Positions 1-9,649 of a stretch of DNA of 64,000 nt are shown here, in pieces (the stretch's first letter is position 1; every line of letters begins with the position of its first letter). Below the pieces are notes generated by a model. It was not told the origin of the DNA, made no database searches, and saw only the letters and a list, made by a program, of their open reading frames with translations. A program made the translations under genes and the position numbers. This DNA is from JBPRGH01 sp051418055. GTDB lineage: Bacteria > Bacteroidota > Bacteroidia > Cytophagales > Cyclobacteriaceae. Where the stretch lies: the NCBI GenBank assembly GCA_051418055.1, contig JBPRGH010000144.1:62001-126000 (forward strand). Reading direction: 5' to 3'.

Positions 1-39
1 AGAGTTGATAGAGGAATAATAGCTTTTAACCTATAAATT

Positions 40-67
40 AAGCCATTGAAATATATGGCTTTTTTTA
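40..67 (+). terminator. Probable intrinsic terminator of a gene left of the window
   Basis: AGCCAT at 41-46 pairs with ATGGCT at 55-60 across an 8-base loop and is followed by a run of seven T. The stem is short, but the T-run directly after it is typical. It would end transcription coming from a + strand gene lying outside the window, of which nothing else can be recognised in bases 1-39. Confidence 0.6.
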
Positions 68-139
68 TTCCATTTATGGAAAATGTGCCCAGGAGGCATT
101 TTAAGTCAGTGTAAAATAGAAATGTAATTAATAAATTGA

Positions 140-598
140 ATGGCTAAATCAAGAGAAACATATAGTAAAAAAGAGAAAGAAAAGAAAAAGCTTAAGAAGA
201 AGCAAGATAAAGCTGAAAAAAGAGAAGAGCGTAAGGCTGCATCAAAAAGCGGTGATCTTGAAGATATGTTGGCGTATGTTGATGAATTTGGCAACATTAC
301 AGATACTCCACCTGATCCCACTAAAAAGAAAAAAGAAGTTAAAGCCAAAGATATTGTAGTAGGTGTACCAAAGCAGGCAGAACCGGATCCGGATGATGCT
401 ATAAGAAAAGGTACTGTTACTTTTTTCAATGAATCTAAAGGTTATGGCTTTATTAAAGATCATGAGACACAGGATAGCATTTTTGTTCATATGAATGCAT
501 GTATTGATCAGATAGGCGATAATGATAAAGTTACTTTTGAAGTAGAGAGAACACCGAAAGGACTTAGTGCAGTAGATGTAAAGCTGGCTGAAAAATAG
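140..598 (+). CDS. Cold-shock-domain protein with long basic N-terminal extension
   Basis: A 152-residue protein whose last ~65 residues (about 88-150) form a cold shock domain. The RNP1-type motif KGYGFI and an RNP2-like IFVHM are both present, so single-stranded RNA/DNA binding is expected. Residues 1-40 are extremely rich in Lys, Glu and Arg, and a linker of ~45 residues follows. Classical CspA proteins are only ~70 residues, but extended ~150-residue versions are known in Bacteroidota. The basic arm probably adds non-specific nucleic-acid or ribosome affinity; that is inference. The gene stands alone: a terminator lies upstream and ~115 bases separate it from the next gene. Domain assignment is secure, cellular role is not. 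Confidence 0.93.
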   Translation: MAKSRETYSKKEKEKKKLKKKQDKAEKREERKAASKSGDLEDMLAYVDEFGNITDTPPDPTKKKKEVKAKDIVVGVPKQAEPDPDDAIRKGTVTFFNESKGYGFIKDHETQDSIFVHMNACIDQIGDNDKVTFEVERTPKGLSAVDVKLAEK

Positions 599-714
599 GC
601 ATTAGGGTAGGGGTTTAGAATATAAAATTTCATTTACCTCACCCCATTTCCTCTTAATGATAATTTTTAGCAGAGTGCAAATGAACCCTCATTTCTGTTT
701 ATTGGGAGCACATT

Positions 715-1590
715 ATGTTTAATTATATATTGTATTACGGGATAATAATCCCGCTATCGTACCTACCATTTTCTGTATTATACTCCATCTCCAATCTTAT
801 TTACCTGGTTGTTTACCGGATGATTGGTTACAGGAGAAAAGTAGTATCCCATAATCTCAAAAATTCATTTCCTGAAAAATCTACGCAGGAGTTGAAGAGC
901 ATCGAAAAGAAGTTTTATAGACACCTGTCCGATCTGCTTGTGGAAAGTATTAAGACATTTACTATTTCATCTGAAGAGGCTTTAAAACGGTTAAAGGTGC
1001 GAAATCCGGAAGTCACCGATCATTATTATAATCAGGGAAAAAATATTGTGGGTGTTGGGGGGCATAATGGCAATTGGGAAATATATGCTGTTGTGTGTGC
1101 TCTACAAATAAAACATGAGGTTTCGGCTTTTTATACACCCTTAAAAAATAAATTTTTTGATAAAAAAGCGAAAGAAAGCCGTTCCAGGTTTGGCCTCAAT
1201 CTAATTCCGACCAGCGCTAAGGATTCGTTGCCGACATCAATTGACAAGCCAGGAATGATGATATTTGGTATCGATCAATGTCCAAAAAAGAAACAACGTG
1301 CTTATTGGTTAAATTTTTTGAACCAGGAAACAGGTGTTCAGTTCGGAGCTGAGAAGTATGCCAGAGAGCACAATTTGCCTGTGATTTTTGGTAATATTCA
1401 TAAGGTAAAAAGAGGATATTACGAAGTAGAGTATAAAGTAGTTTGTGAGGACCCATCAGAATTACCAATAGGAGGAATCCTGGAGAAAAGTACAAAATAC
1501 CTGGAAGATATTATAAGCGAACAACCTCAATTCTGGCTATGGAGCCATAAAAGATGGAAGTACAGTAAAAAGGAGATAGAAAATTCTTAA
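715..1590 (+). CDS. Lysophospholipid/lipid A acyltransferase, LpxL/HtrB family
   Basis: A 291-residue protein of the LpxL/HtrB/LPLAT family, which transfers acyl chains to lipid A precursors or related amphiphiles at the inner-membrane surface. One hydrophobic N-terminal segment (about 3-35) serves as anchor. The catalytic H(X)4E motif is visible as HNGNWE, residues 117-122. Length matches the family (~290-310). In Bacteroidota these proteins are usually annotated as lipid A biosynthesis acyltransferases, but the acceptor cannot be read from the sequence. The gene converges on the flotillin gene, 18 bases away, with no obvious terminator between. Confidence 0.92.
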   Translation: MFNYILYYGIIIPLSYLPFSVLYSISNLIYLVVYRMIGYRRKVVSHNLKNSFPEKSTQELKSIEKKFYRHLSDLLVESIKTFTISSEEALKRLKVRNPEVTDHYYNQGKNIVGVGGHNGNWEIYAVVCALQIKHEVSAFYTPLKNKFFDKKAKESRSRFGLNLIPTSAKDSLPTSIDKPGMMIFGIDQCPKKKQRAYWLNFLNQETGVQFGAEKYAREHNLPVIFGNIHKVKRGYYEVEYKVVCEDPSELPIGGILEKSTKYLEDIISEQPQFWLWSHKRWKYSKKEIENS

Positions 1591-1608
1591 TTAGGGATAA
1601 TTAATAAG

Positions 1609-2514
1609 TTATTTTCCAGGCATATTTTTAAATAATCTCCCATTTCTGAAAGCTCCCGATAGAGCAACAGGTATTTCAGCTTCGGCACGAATAACCTTTG
1701 CATGAGCTTCCTGTACACGCGCCAGCATTTCCTGCTCAAGAGCTACAGCCATTGCCCTCCTAGTTTCTGCTTTTGCATTTGCAATATTAAGGTCTGCCTG
1801 TGCCTGATCTATCTGTAACATTGCGCCAATATTCTGCCCAATATTTATATCCGCAATATCAATTGAAAGGATTTCGAAAGCCGTACCTGCATCCAGGCCA
1901 TTAGCCAAAACTGTTTTGGATATTTCATCAGGATTTTCCAAGATTTCCAGGTAACTTGTAGCTGCACCAATCCTTGAAATGATTCCCTGTCCCACACGTG
2001 CCTGAATAGTTTCTTCGCCAGCACCGCCTACAAGTCTTTTTATATTTGTTCTAACTGTTACACGAGCCTCCGCTATTATTTGTATGCCGTCACTTGAAAC
2101 AGCGGTAATTGAAGGTACCACAATTATATAAGGCTTAACAGATACCTGTACGGCATGTAAAACGTCCCTTCCTGCAAGGTCTATAGCTGTTGCCTGCTTA
2201 AAATTCATATCAAGGTTAGCTTTGTCCGCTACTATTAACGCTTTAATAACATTTTCCAGGTTACCATGTGCCAAATAATGCGTCTCCAGTTTTTCAGTAG
2301 TAATTTCCGGGATTCCGGCTTTTGTTGCCAGAATAAGAGATTTTACAATTAATCCGGGAGGTACTTTTCTGAAGCGCATGAAGACAAGGTCAAATAAATT
2401 TACCCTAACCCCTGAGAATACTGCTGAGATCCATAGATTGATAGGAAAAATATAAAAAAATAGCCATAATCCGGCCAGAATGGCTCCGATTAGGATTAAT
2501 GTAGATACTGGCAT
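1609..2514 (-). CDS. floA: Flotillin-like protein FloA
   Basis: A 301-residue protein of the FloA/YqfA (UPF0365) family, which forms membrane foci resembling functional lipid microdomains and scaffolds membrane complexes. Residues ~4-35 are a hydrophobic hairpin-like anchor, followed by an SPFH-like region containing typical stretches such as AIDLAGRDVL, RLVGGAGEETI and LDAGTAFEILSIDIADI. A coiled-coil C-terminus rich in Ala and Glu (about 235-285) follows. Homologues run to ~330 residues, so the C-terminal tail is slightly short. No NfeD partner gene is adjacent, although floA is often paired with one in other phyla. Family assignment is very secure. Confidence 0.95.
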   Translation of the reverse strand: MPVSTLILIGAILAGLWLFFYIFPINLWISAVFSGVRVNLFDLVFMRFRKVPPGLIVKSLILATKAGIPEITTEKLETHYLAHGNLENVIKALIVADKANLDMNFKQATAIDLAGRDVLHAVQVSVKPYIIVVPSITAVSSDGIQIIAEARVTVRTNIKRLVGGAGEETIQARVGQGIISRIGAATSYLEILENPDEISKTVLANGLDAGTAFEILSIDIADINIGQNIGAMLQIDQAQADLNIANAKAETRRAMAVALEQEMLARVQEAHAKVIRAEAEIPVALSGAFRNGRLFKNMPGK

Positions 2515-3069
2515 GATTGGTAGATAATAGCTTATAAAGTTTAGGTGTGAATGTAATATAAGTTATTGAGCTTCTGCATTTTCTTATCATATTTATTTTC
2601 TAATTGAAACATAAAATTTAATTACCAGCTGCAGGCAAATAATGCTAACCCGTTACTTACCATTTAATGTAAAATAATAATTAAAATATCAATGAAAATG
2701 GTACATCAGATAACTTGTTAGGCTTAAAATAAAATAAAACTCACAGTTATTGAGCGTTTGATATTTTTCTTTATTTATAAGTTCGAGTTATATATAATAC
2801 TCTATTTTACAGTAAATTATATGGAAAAATTGCTAATTAAATATTAAATAATATCAGCAGGTATGGAAATTGTATCTCAATATAATTATAAAAATAATGG
2901 ATTAATAAAACTGTTTATTGAAACATATGTATGAAAATATATAAAATGAACAAAGAAGGTTAGGCTGTTTTATGGTTATATTCAAAAGCTTTACAGTAAT
3001 AACTATTAACTATCTACTTAACCATTTTTTAAATAAAGAGCGATCCAAATCAGCTTTTTGTTTGATATT
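2515..3069. other. AT-rich intergenic region, no gene seen
   Basis: This ~550-base stretch separates the divergent floA and adhesin genes and is very AT-rich. I see no plausible ORF or structured RNA. A weak promoter-like pair, TTTG at 2757-2760 and TAAGTTCG at 2778-2785 (one mismatch to TAnnTTTG), faces the adhesin operon but lies almost 300 bases upstream of it. Its length suggests it carries control elements for the large surface-protein operon. Confidence 0.5.
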
Positions 3070-4914
3070 ATGCACTGCGCAAAAATTTTACCTGTAGAAG
3101 GAGGAAAAAAACTGTTCCTGCTGACGTTGTTGGTGTGCGTAAATTTTTATGCACAAGCTCAGTCATGTGATAACGATACATCGGCTCCTGTTATTGCCAA
3201 TTGTCCTGAAGATATAAATGTTAATAATTCACCAGACTCTGAATGCGGAGCAAAAGCCTATTGGGATGAGCCCACCGCGTCAGATAATTGTTCAGTAACT
3301 CTAACAAGTACCCATAAACCTGGAGATTTCTTCCCTCGAGGAAAAACAACAGTTACTTATACAGCTACGGATACGGCAGGTAATATAACAACCTGTTCGT
3401 TTAATGTAATTGCCAATGATAATATCAAACCAGTTATTTCAGGTTGTCCAACGGAGGATATTGTTGTTACAGCAGATCCTGATAATGGATCATGTGGGAC
3501 ATATGTTTACTGGGATGAAATTACCGTAACCGATAATTGTGATTCTGTAACTTTAACAACTACTCACAATTCTGGTGATTTTTTTAAGATAGGAGAAACA
3601 AAAGTTACATATACAGCAACAGATTTAACTGATAATTCCACTAAATGTTCCTTTATTGTTACGGTAACAGAGTCTGGTTCTCCGGTGAGTTTAAAATGCC
3701 CTGAGGATATTGTAAGTACCGCTGATTCCTTATGTCAGGCTGTGGTAAGATGGACGGAACCCTCAATAAATGATCATTGTGAATATAACCTTACAAGTAA
3801 TCATTTTCCCGGTGATACTTTTTATCTGGGAACAACAACAGTTACATATATAGCAACAGATGTAGAAGGTGATAGTATAACCTGTTCATTTGATGTCATA
3901 GTTAATGATGAAATGGCTCCTGTATTATCAGATTGTCCTTCAGATATTATATTGACGGTGGATACTACCTGTGAAGCGATCGTATCATGGACACCACCAA
4001 CTGCATCAGATAATTGCTCTGTCACTTTAACCAGTACTCATAACTCCGGAGATATTTTTCCTTTAGGAACAACAACGGTAACATACACAGCAATGGATGT
4101 AGCCGGGAATAGTAACACATGCTCGTTTAATGTTATTGTTAAGGATGAGATTCCGCCGGTAATCTTACATTGCCCGTCAGAGATCATAGTTTATGCTAAT
4201 ACTTTCTGTGAAGCCACTGTATCATGGGAGCCACCAACGACAACAGATAATTGCTCTGTCACATTAAGTAGTACTCATAATCCCGGTGATAATTTTCAAT
4301 ATGGAATAACCACTGTGTTATATACGGCAACAGATGATTCAGGAAATATCGCGGTATGCAAATTTGATGTGATCGTACGAAATGAACAACCTCCGATATT
4401 TACAGGATGTCCTGAGGATATTTATTTAGAAACTGATGAATCAGGTCAGGCCATCGGGGAATGGGAGGTTCCTGGTGTTGAGGTTGCTTGTGGGGATGTT
4501 ATAGTAGAATCTTCTCATGAACCAGGTGATTATTTTCCTGTGGGAATTACAGAAGTAGAATATACGGCGACGGATGAAAACGGATATAAATCAACCTGTA
4601 GTTTTAATATAAATGTGGTGCAAAAAAACCTCGAATTTAAGGTAATAAAATTTTTCACACCTAATGGTGATGGCCAGAATGATGTGTGGGAATTATCAAA
4701 TATTGAAAACTTTCGGGATAATACTGTAGTTATTGTTGACCGGTGGGGGAGTGAAGTATATAAGGCTTCTGGTTATGATAATGAAAGAATAGTTTGGACA
4801 GGATTAAATAAAAATGGCAATCCTGTACCTACAGGTACCTATTATTATTTCATTACAGTAACCTTCAGGTCAGAAGTAATTGAAAGAAAAGGGTTTATTG
4901 AATTGGTAAGGTAG
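3070..4914 (+). CDS. Secreted HYR-repeat adhesin with T9SS type B sorting domain
   Basis: A 614-residue surface protein. A signal peptide (about 1-32, ending in AQAQS) precedes six HYR-type Ig-like repeats of ~80 residues, beginning near residues 38, 118, 202, 281, 360 and 439. Each starts with a P-x-I-x-x-C-P motif and contains YTATD. Residues ~521-614 form a gliding-motility-associated C-terminal domain (FTPNGDGQND, DRWGSEVY, PTGTYYY), the type B signal for export and anchoring by T9SS. I chose the ATG at 3070 over the in-frame TTG at 3058 because it leaves a normal signal peptide. The PorP/SprF gene follows after 1 base, a standard pairing. Likely role is adhesion or motility; the ligand is unknown. 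Confidence 0.93.
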   Translation: MHCAKILPVEGGKKLFLLTLLVCVNFYAQAQSCDNDTSAPVIANCPEDINVNNSPDSECGAKAYWDEPTASDNCSVTLTSTHKPGDFFPRGKTTVTYTATDTAGNITTCSFNVIANDNIKPVISGCPTEDIVVTADPDNGSCGTYVYWDEITVTDNCDSVTLTTTHNSGDFFKIGETKVTYTATDLTDNSTKCSFIVTVTESGSPVSLKCPEDIVSTADSLCQAVVRWTEPSINDHCEYNLTSNHFPGDTFYLGTTTVTYIATDVEGDSITCSFDVIVNDEMAPVLSDCPSDIILTVDTTCEAIVSWTPPTASDNCSVTLTSTHNSGDIFPLGTTTVTYTAMDVAGNSNTCSFNVIVKDEIPPVILHCPSEIIVYANTFCEATVSWEPPTTTDNCSVTLSSTHNPGDNFQYGITTVLYTATDDSGNIAVCKFDVIVRNEQPPIFTGCPEDIYLETDESGQAIGEWEVPGVEVACGDVIVESSHEPGDYFPVGITEVEYTATDENGYKSTCSFNINVVQKNLEFKVIKFFTPNGDGQNDVWELSNIENFRDNTVVIVDRWGSEVYKASGYDNERIVWTGLNKNGNPVPTGTYYYFITVTFRSEVIERKGFIELVR

Positions 4915-4915
4915 T

Positions 4916-5854
4916 ATGCCAGGGCTTCAGGTAATATCATATTATAAATTTTTCCTTTACCTGACAATAGGGATAATTCTTCCTGTATTAAAGGGTGCAG
5001 CACAACAGCAAATTCAATATACGCAATACATGTATGATGGATTAGTATTGAATCCGGCTTATGCAGGAGCAGATGAGGCTTTAAGCCTGACCTTTATTAC
5101 GCGTGATCAATGGTCCGGGTTAGAAGGAGCACCGAATTCTCAAACTTTAAGTGGCCATACATTATTTAAACAAAATAATTTAGGGGTGGGGATTATAATT
5201 AATAATGATCAAATCGGTGTACATCGCAAATTAAAAATATTAAGCAGTTACGCTTATCATCTTAGTATCAATAAAAATTCACTCATTTCTTTTGGTCTCC
5301 AGGCGGGAATTAATAACCGCAGATCAGATTATGGTTCTATTTTAGGTGAGGCCGGTAATGATCCTCTAATTAGTAATACTTTATTAACCCATACTTCTTT
5401 TAATTTGGGTGCAGGAATTTATTTCAGGAGTGAAAAATTAGATATAGGATACTCTGCACCTGATATGATCCCTGAGAATTTCCGTATTAATGATACAATT
5501 TCGGTCAAATTCAAAAACCTTAACCATTTTATTTTTTCGAAATATAGGATAACAATTAATGAGAATGTGGACGTGGCGCCAAGTGTGTTACTAAAGTATA
5601 TGAGTGGGATTCCTTTATCCTATGATATGAACTTAAATTTTATATATCGTAAAGTTCTGATCACAGGTTTTTCTTACCGAAAGAATGAGTCCATTGACTT
5701 CCTGTTAAAGCTTCAGGCCACTCCTCAGTTACAATTAGGATATTCTTATGATCACCCTATCAATCAGGTCTCCCAGTTGTCAAATGCTTCTCATGAACTA
5801 ATGGTGCATTACCTTTTTAGTTTCAAACAGAAAAATGTAGCCTCACCACGATGA
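4916..5854 (+). CDS. PorP/SprF family T9SS-associated outer membrane protein
   Basis: A 312-residue protein with an N-terminal signal peptide (about 1-30) and the conserved start QIQYTQYMYDGLVLNPAYAG typical of PorP/SprF proteins. The rest alternates amphipathic beta strands ending in SFKQK, consistent with an outer-membrane barrel of about 300 residues. Family members work with T9SS type B substrates; SprF is needed for SprB localisation in Flavobacterium johnsoniae, and PorP-type proteins help anchor cargo. It lies 1 base after the HYR adhesin, and its stop overlaps the next start (ATGA), so the genes are translationally coupled. The adhesin next door is the probable cargo. Confidence 0.93.
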   Translation: MPGLQVISYYKFFLYLTIGIILPVLKGAAQQQIQYTQYMYDGLVLNPAYAGADEALSLTFITRDQWSGLEGAPNSQTLSGHTLFKQNNLGVGIIINNDQIGVHRKLKILSSYAYHLSINKNSLISFGLQAGINNRRSDYGSILGEAGNDPLISNTLLTHTSFNLGAGIYFRSEKLDIGYSAPDMIPENFRINDTISVKFKNLNHFIFSKYRITINENVDVAPSVLLKYMSGIPLSYDMNLNFIYRKVLITGFSYRKNESIDFLLKLQATPQLQLGYSYDHPINQVSQLSNASHELMVHYLFSFKQKNVASPR

Positions 5855-7464
5855 AGTTATTTGATCAAAAATATTACTTCCTTTTAGTTTGGCTAATTTT
5901 ATTGCCCATATTTGATGTAAAAAGCCAGCAGACAGTATTTAATTTATTTAAATCTGATATTGAACTTGCTGATCGACATTATAACAATGGAAATTATGTT
6001 GATGCATTAGATTTATATATTAGCGCTTTAAAAAATAATGAAGATCCTTCAAGTGTAAATTTAAAAATAGCCCGTTGTTATTACTTTCTTAAGGATTATC
6101 AGAAGGCAGTAAAGGTATACGATAAGGTTTTAAATGGCCTTAATTCATCTGATACATTTTTTTATGCCGAAGCACAGGCCGCTATTGGTGATTATAAAAA
6201 AGCAATAGAATCATACAAAGAATATCTTTCTAATAATCCCTCTAATGAGCTCATCAAGAAAAAGATCTGGAGATTAGATAATATTGAATATTTATATGAA
6301 AATGCAAAACATTTTGTAATTCGTGAATTGCCTATTAACTCCAGCTATGGTGATCTAAATGCTGTCCCCTATAGCTCAGGAATTGTGTTTGTTTCTAACC
6401 GTAAAGAGCTGGAGCTAATAGAAAACATTGATGCTTCTCTAAATGCACCTTTCTACAGGATGTATTTTTCAGAAACAACTGAAGATTTAAATTCTGTAAA
6501 TAAAACAATTCACTACAATAAACCTGTCCTCTTTAGTAAAGAGCTTCATACTAAATTTCACTATGGTCCTGCAGCTTTTTATCATAAAGAAAAGAAAATG
6601 GTATTTGCTACAGCAGGCAGTGAGGTAAATGTTGGACAGGAAAAGAAATTACAGCTTTATTTTGCTCAAGAACATGAAGGCATATGGAAAATTACAGAAG
6701 CATTTCCTTTTAATGACCCTAAACACTCATTAAGTAGCCCTACAATAACTGAGGATGGTGATTTATTATTTTTTTCATCAGATAATGAAGGGGGATATGG
6801 CGGTAAGGATATTTATAAATCAGTAAAAAAGGATGGAAACTGGACAAAACCTGTTAATGTCGGAGAAGAAATTAATACTCCATACGATGAAGTGTTCCCT
6901 TATATCCATTTAGGCAAAACCCTCTATTTTTCTTCAAATGGCCACGCAGGTTTTGGTGGTTTAGATATTTTTAAATCAAAAATATCCGCTAGCGAATATG
7001 GGGAAGTTGAAAATTTGGGATATCCACTTAACACTAACTATGATGACTTTGGTATTACAGTAGATTCGCTGAATACACATGGGTATCTTACATCAAATCG
7101 AAAAAACGGTGGATATAATGATGATATCTATGAATTTGATATGAATATTCAGCCTTACCCTATAAATATTTCGGGTAAAATTAAGTATATTGAAAATAAT
7201 TGGGCTGATTCATCTAAACTAAAGATTTTACCTAATGTTAAACTAGTTTTAATTGATAATGCCAGAAACGTTGTAGTCGCTGAAACTCAGTCTGATGGTG
7301 AAGGTAATTTTACAATTAATGTACCGTATTTTAGCGAATACAAATTACGTGTCTCCGGTAAAGAGATTGGTGAGGGAATTGTAAGTTTTGCAGTTCCTAA
7401 ACATAAAAAGCTTAATAACGAATACGAGATTGTGGTGGTAAAGGATGAATTCAGATCCTACTGA
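5851..7464 (+). CDS. TPR/PD40 lipoprotein-like T9SS accessory protein lacking OmpA domain
   Basis: A 537-residue exported protein resembling PorE-type T9SS accessory proteins. A signal peptide (about 1-26) is followed by TPR repeats (about 30-145), WD40-like PD40 beta-propeller repeats (motifs FFSSDNEGGYGGKDIY near 305, YFSSNGHAGFGGLDIF near 357, TSNRKNGGYNDDIYEF near 415) and a carboxypeptidase-regulatory-like domain (about 438-537). In the common three-gene arrangement the protein continues into an OmpA peptidoglycan-binding domain. Here it stops cleanly after the regulatory-like domain, 18 bases before a kinase with its own signal peptide, so a simple frameshift is not the explanation. Loss of the wall anchor suggests a different tether. 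Overlaps the PorP gene by 4 bases. Confidence 0.88.
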   Translation: MKLFDQKYYFLLVWLILLPIFDVKSQQTVFNLFKSDIELADRHYNNGNYVDALDLYISALKNNEDPSSVNLKIARCYYFLKDYQKAVKVYDKVLNGLNSSDTFFYAEAQAAIGDYKKAIESYKEYLSNNPSNELIKKKIWRLDNIEYLYENAKHFVIRELPINSSYGDLNAVPYSSGIVFVSNRKELELIENIDASLNAPFYRMYFSETTEDLNSVNKTIHYNKPVLFSKELHTKFHYGPAAFYHKEKKMVFATAGSEVNVGQEKKLQLYFAQEHEGIWKITEAFPFNDPKHSLSSPTITEDGDLLFFSSDNEGGYGGKDIYKSVKKDGNWTKPVNVGEEINTPYDEVFPYIHLGKTLYFSSNGHAGFGGLDIFKSKISASEYGEVENLGYPLNTNYDDFGITVDSLNTHGYLTSNRKNGGYNDDIYEFDMNIQPYPINISGKIKYIENNWADSSKLKILPNVKLVLIDNARNVVVAETQSDGEGNFTINVPYFSEYKLRVSGKEIGEGIVSFAVPKHKKLNNEYEIVVVKDEFRSY

Positions 7465-7482
7465 TAATATTTTAATGTATAG

Positions 7483-9606
7483 ATGAAGGGAAATTGGAGA
7501 TATATATTTGAGTTACAATGGTCAAAGATATTCTTTATCTGCCTTTGTTTTATATTTTTTGAAACCTCTCAACTTTTAGCTCAGGAAAAACAGGTGTATC
7601 AAATAAAGACCCTGGATGAGCAGCTTGATAGGTATACTAATATCAAAATATCCCTCAACGGAAATGAGTATTTTTCAATGGGAGATAAAGGTGTTGCTTT
7701 TGTTGAATTGTATAACAAAGATCTTCCTATACATACTATAGAAATAGATAATAAGCAGCTTGAAGCTGCCTCATGGAATTTTTCAAAAGGAATTCTGGAG
7801 ATCATTATAAGGAAGAAAAAATATCATGTTGTAGAATTATTAGTGAAGGGTACTGATAATAAAGTTCTGAGCAATACCAATATTACTTTTAATGGCAGAA
7901 AAACTTTAACAGCTGCAACAAATTACCAGGGATTTGTTGAACTACCCCTCGCCCTGGATGAAAAACCTGCATCTATTGATCAATTTAATATTAAAGGTTT
8001 CGATATAAAGGAGCTGAAAACTGCAGACGGAGAGAATATACTAATAGTAGAAAAAATTATTATAAAAGAGGATGATAAGAACAATGTAATTGTGCAGGAG
8101 AAACCTTTATCTTCTTCAAATGTATTTTCTGATTTTGATATCTCAAAGCTTGATTCTATTGAATCCTTAACTGTTTTCTACGCTGTTTTTAAAAATTATC
8201 AAATAGAGGAGCTGGATGAGGAAACACGACAAAAAGTAGATGCTAAGTTTAATGAGCTTGTTACAAAAATGAAGGATTCCCTTAGCCAAAATGCTTTAAC
8301 GTTAATTAGCAGTGTTTCAGATACAAGCTATGTACAGGATGATATAAAGAACCTCCTAAAACAGGCAAAAGAGGAAAATTTTATACTTGAGGGACAGCAG
8401 GAACAATTTGAGGAAAAAATTGAAATGGTAAGTAATAAACTTGCTGCTGGCCTGGAAAATCTTGATGAGGCTTCCAGGGTAAGCCTATTGGAAGACTTGA
8501 ACCTACTCGAACAGATCCTTACCGAAAATGAGAATAAATTTTACCGAAATCAGACTAATTACCGTCAGATGGTAAATAACCTGAAAGAGCGATTTTTTGA
8601 TATTGAAGATCTGGAAAACAGATTATCATTAAGTGAGGCACAGCGACTGGAGGAGCAGCGTGTTTTCAGACAGCGGTTAATCTTAGTTTTGCTAATAGCT
8701 GCTGTTTTTGCTATTCTGGTTATTCTTTTAGTATATTTTAGTAATAAGCTTAAAAAACAGAAAAAGGAACTAGTTGTGGCCAATACTGAAGTTCAGAGAG
8801 TAAATGAAAATCTCGAAAATTTAGTATTTGAACGAACAAAATTACTTGAAGAAACAAATAAAGAACTGGATACTGTCCTTTACAGGGCTTCCCATGATCT
8901 AAGATCTCCTATTTGTTCTATTACGGGTCTTTGCAATCTTGCAAGTACTTTATCAAATGGTGAGAATGCAGAGCTTTATGAAAAAATGATCCTAACTACT
9001 CAGGGAATGGATCGGCTTTTACAAAAGCTAAGTGTTATCAGTGAAATAAATCAACCTGGTGAATTTACTCCAGTAAAACTTGCTGATGTGGTTGAAGATG
9101 TTCATAGCCAGTTTTCTAAGATGATTGAGGAAAACAACATCAATTTTGTTGTGGATTGCCCTGAAAACTTCCTTTTCTACTCAAATCCTGAGCTACTAAG
9201 GATCATATTAAGCAATCTTATTGAGAACGCTTTATTCTACTGTATGTTAAAAGATTCTACACACCATCAGGTAATATTAAAGATTAAAGTTAATAAGGAG
9301 AATGTTACGTTAAGCCTATATGACAATGGTGTAGGGGTTGATCAATCCGTTAGCAATAAGCTGTTTGATATGTTCTTCAGGGGGAACGAATATTCCAAGG
9401 GGAATGGACTTGGGTTATATATAGTCCAAAAAAGCGTACAGGTTTTAAAAGGTGAAATTGTTGTAGAATCCGAACCCGGGAAATATTCCAAATTCATTGT
9501 ACATCTGCCAAAAATAAAAGCCGGTAAGAAGGCGATAAAAGCTGCTGAAAATGAGCTGAAAACTACTAAAAAGATGACAAAAGAAATACAGAAAGTTCAC
9601 ATCTAA
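7483..9606 (+). CDS. Membrane sensor histidine kinase in the T9SS adhesin operon
   Basis: A 707-residue kinase. A signal/anchor segment (about 10-35) is followed by a ~360-residue extracytoplasmic region. Its first half resembles two small beta domains of the carboxypeptidase-regulatory type, and its second half is a long coiled coil. A single TM helix lies at ~400-421. A short cytoplasmic coiled coil leads to HisKA with phospho-acceptor His near 471 (RASHDLRS), then HATPase_c with N-box NLIENALFY, DNGVGVD and GNGLGLYIV. The tail is Lys-rich. No response regulator is adjacent. Position as last gene of the adhesin operon, 18 bases after the TPR/PD40 gene, suggests it reports on adhesin or secretion state; that coupling is inference. 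Confidence 0.9.
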   Translation: MKGNWRYIFELQWSKIFFICLCFIFFETSQLLAQEKQVYQIKTLDEQLDRYTNIKISLNGNEYFSMGDKGVAFVELYNKDLPIHTIEIDNKQLEAASWNFSKGILEIIIRKKKYHVVELLVKGTDNKVLSNTNITFNGRKTLTAATNYQGFVELPLALDEKPASIDQFNIKGFDIKELKTADGENILIVEKIIIKEDDKNNVIVQEKPLSSSNVFSDFDISKLDSIESLTVFYAVFKNYQIEELDEETRQKVDAKFNELVTKMKDSLSQNALTLISSVSDTSYVQDDIKNLLKQAKEENFILEGQQEQFEEKIEMVSNKLAAGLENLDEASRVSLLEDLNLLEQILTENENKFYRNQTNYRQMVNNLKERFFDIEDLENRLSLSEAQRLEEQRVFRQRLILVLLIAAVFAILVILLVYFSNKLKKQKKELVVANTEVQRVNENLENLVFERTKLLEETNKELDTVLYRASHDLRSPICSITGLCNLASTLSNGENAELYEKMILTTQGMDRLLQKLSVISEINQPGEFTPVKLADVVEDVHSQFSKMIEENNINFVVDCPENFLFYSNPELLRIILSNLIENALFYCMLKDSTHHQVILKIKVNKENVTLSLYDNGVGVDQSVSNKLFDMFFRGNEYSKGNGLGLYIVQKSVQVLKGEIVVESEPGKYSKFIVHLPKIKAGKKAIKAAENELKTTKKMTKEIQKVHI

Positions 9607-9649
9607 AAGATATTTTCCTCAATAGCTGTTCACCGCGACTAAAGAGGTA

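Noticed and set aside
106..429. Opposite-strand frame over the cold shock gene
   Set aside because: Its apparent length comes from the Lys/Glu-rich codons of the + strand gene; the cold shock domain on + is unmistakable.
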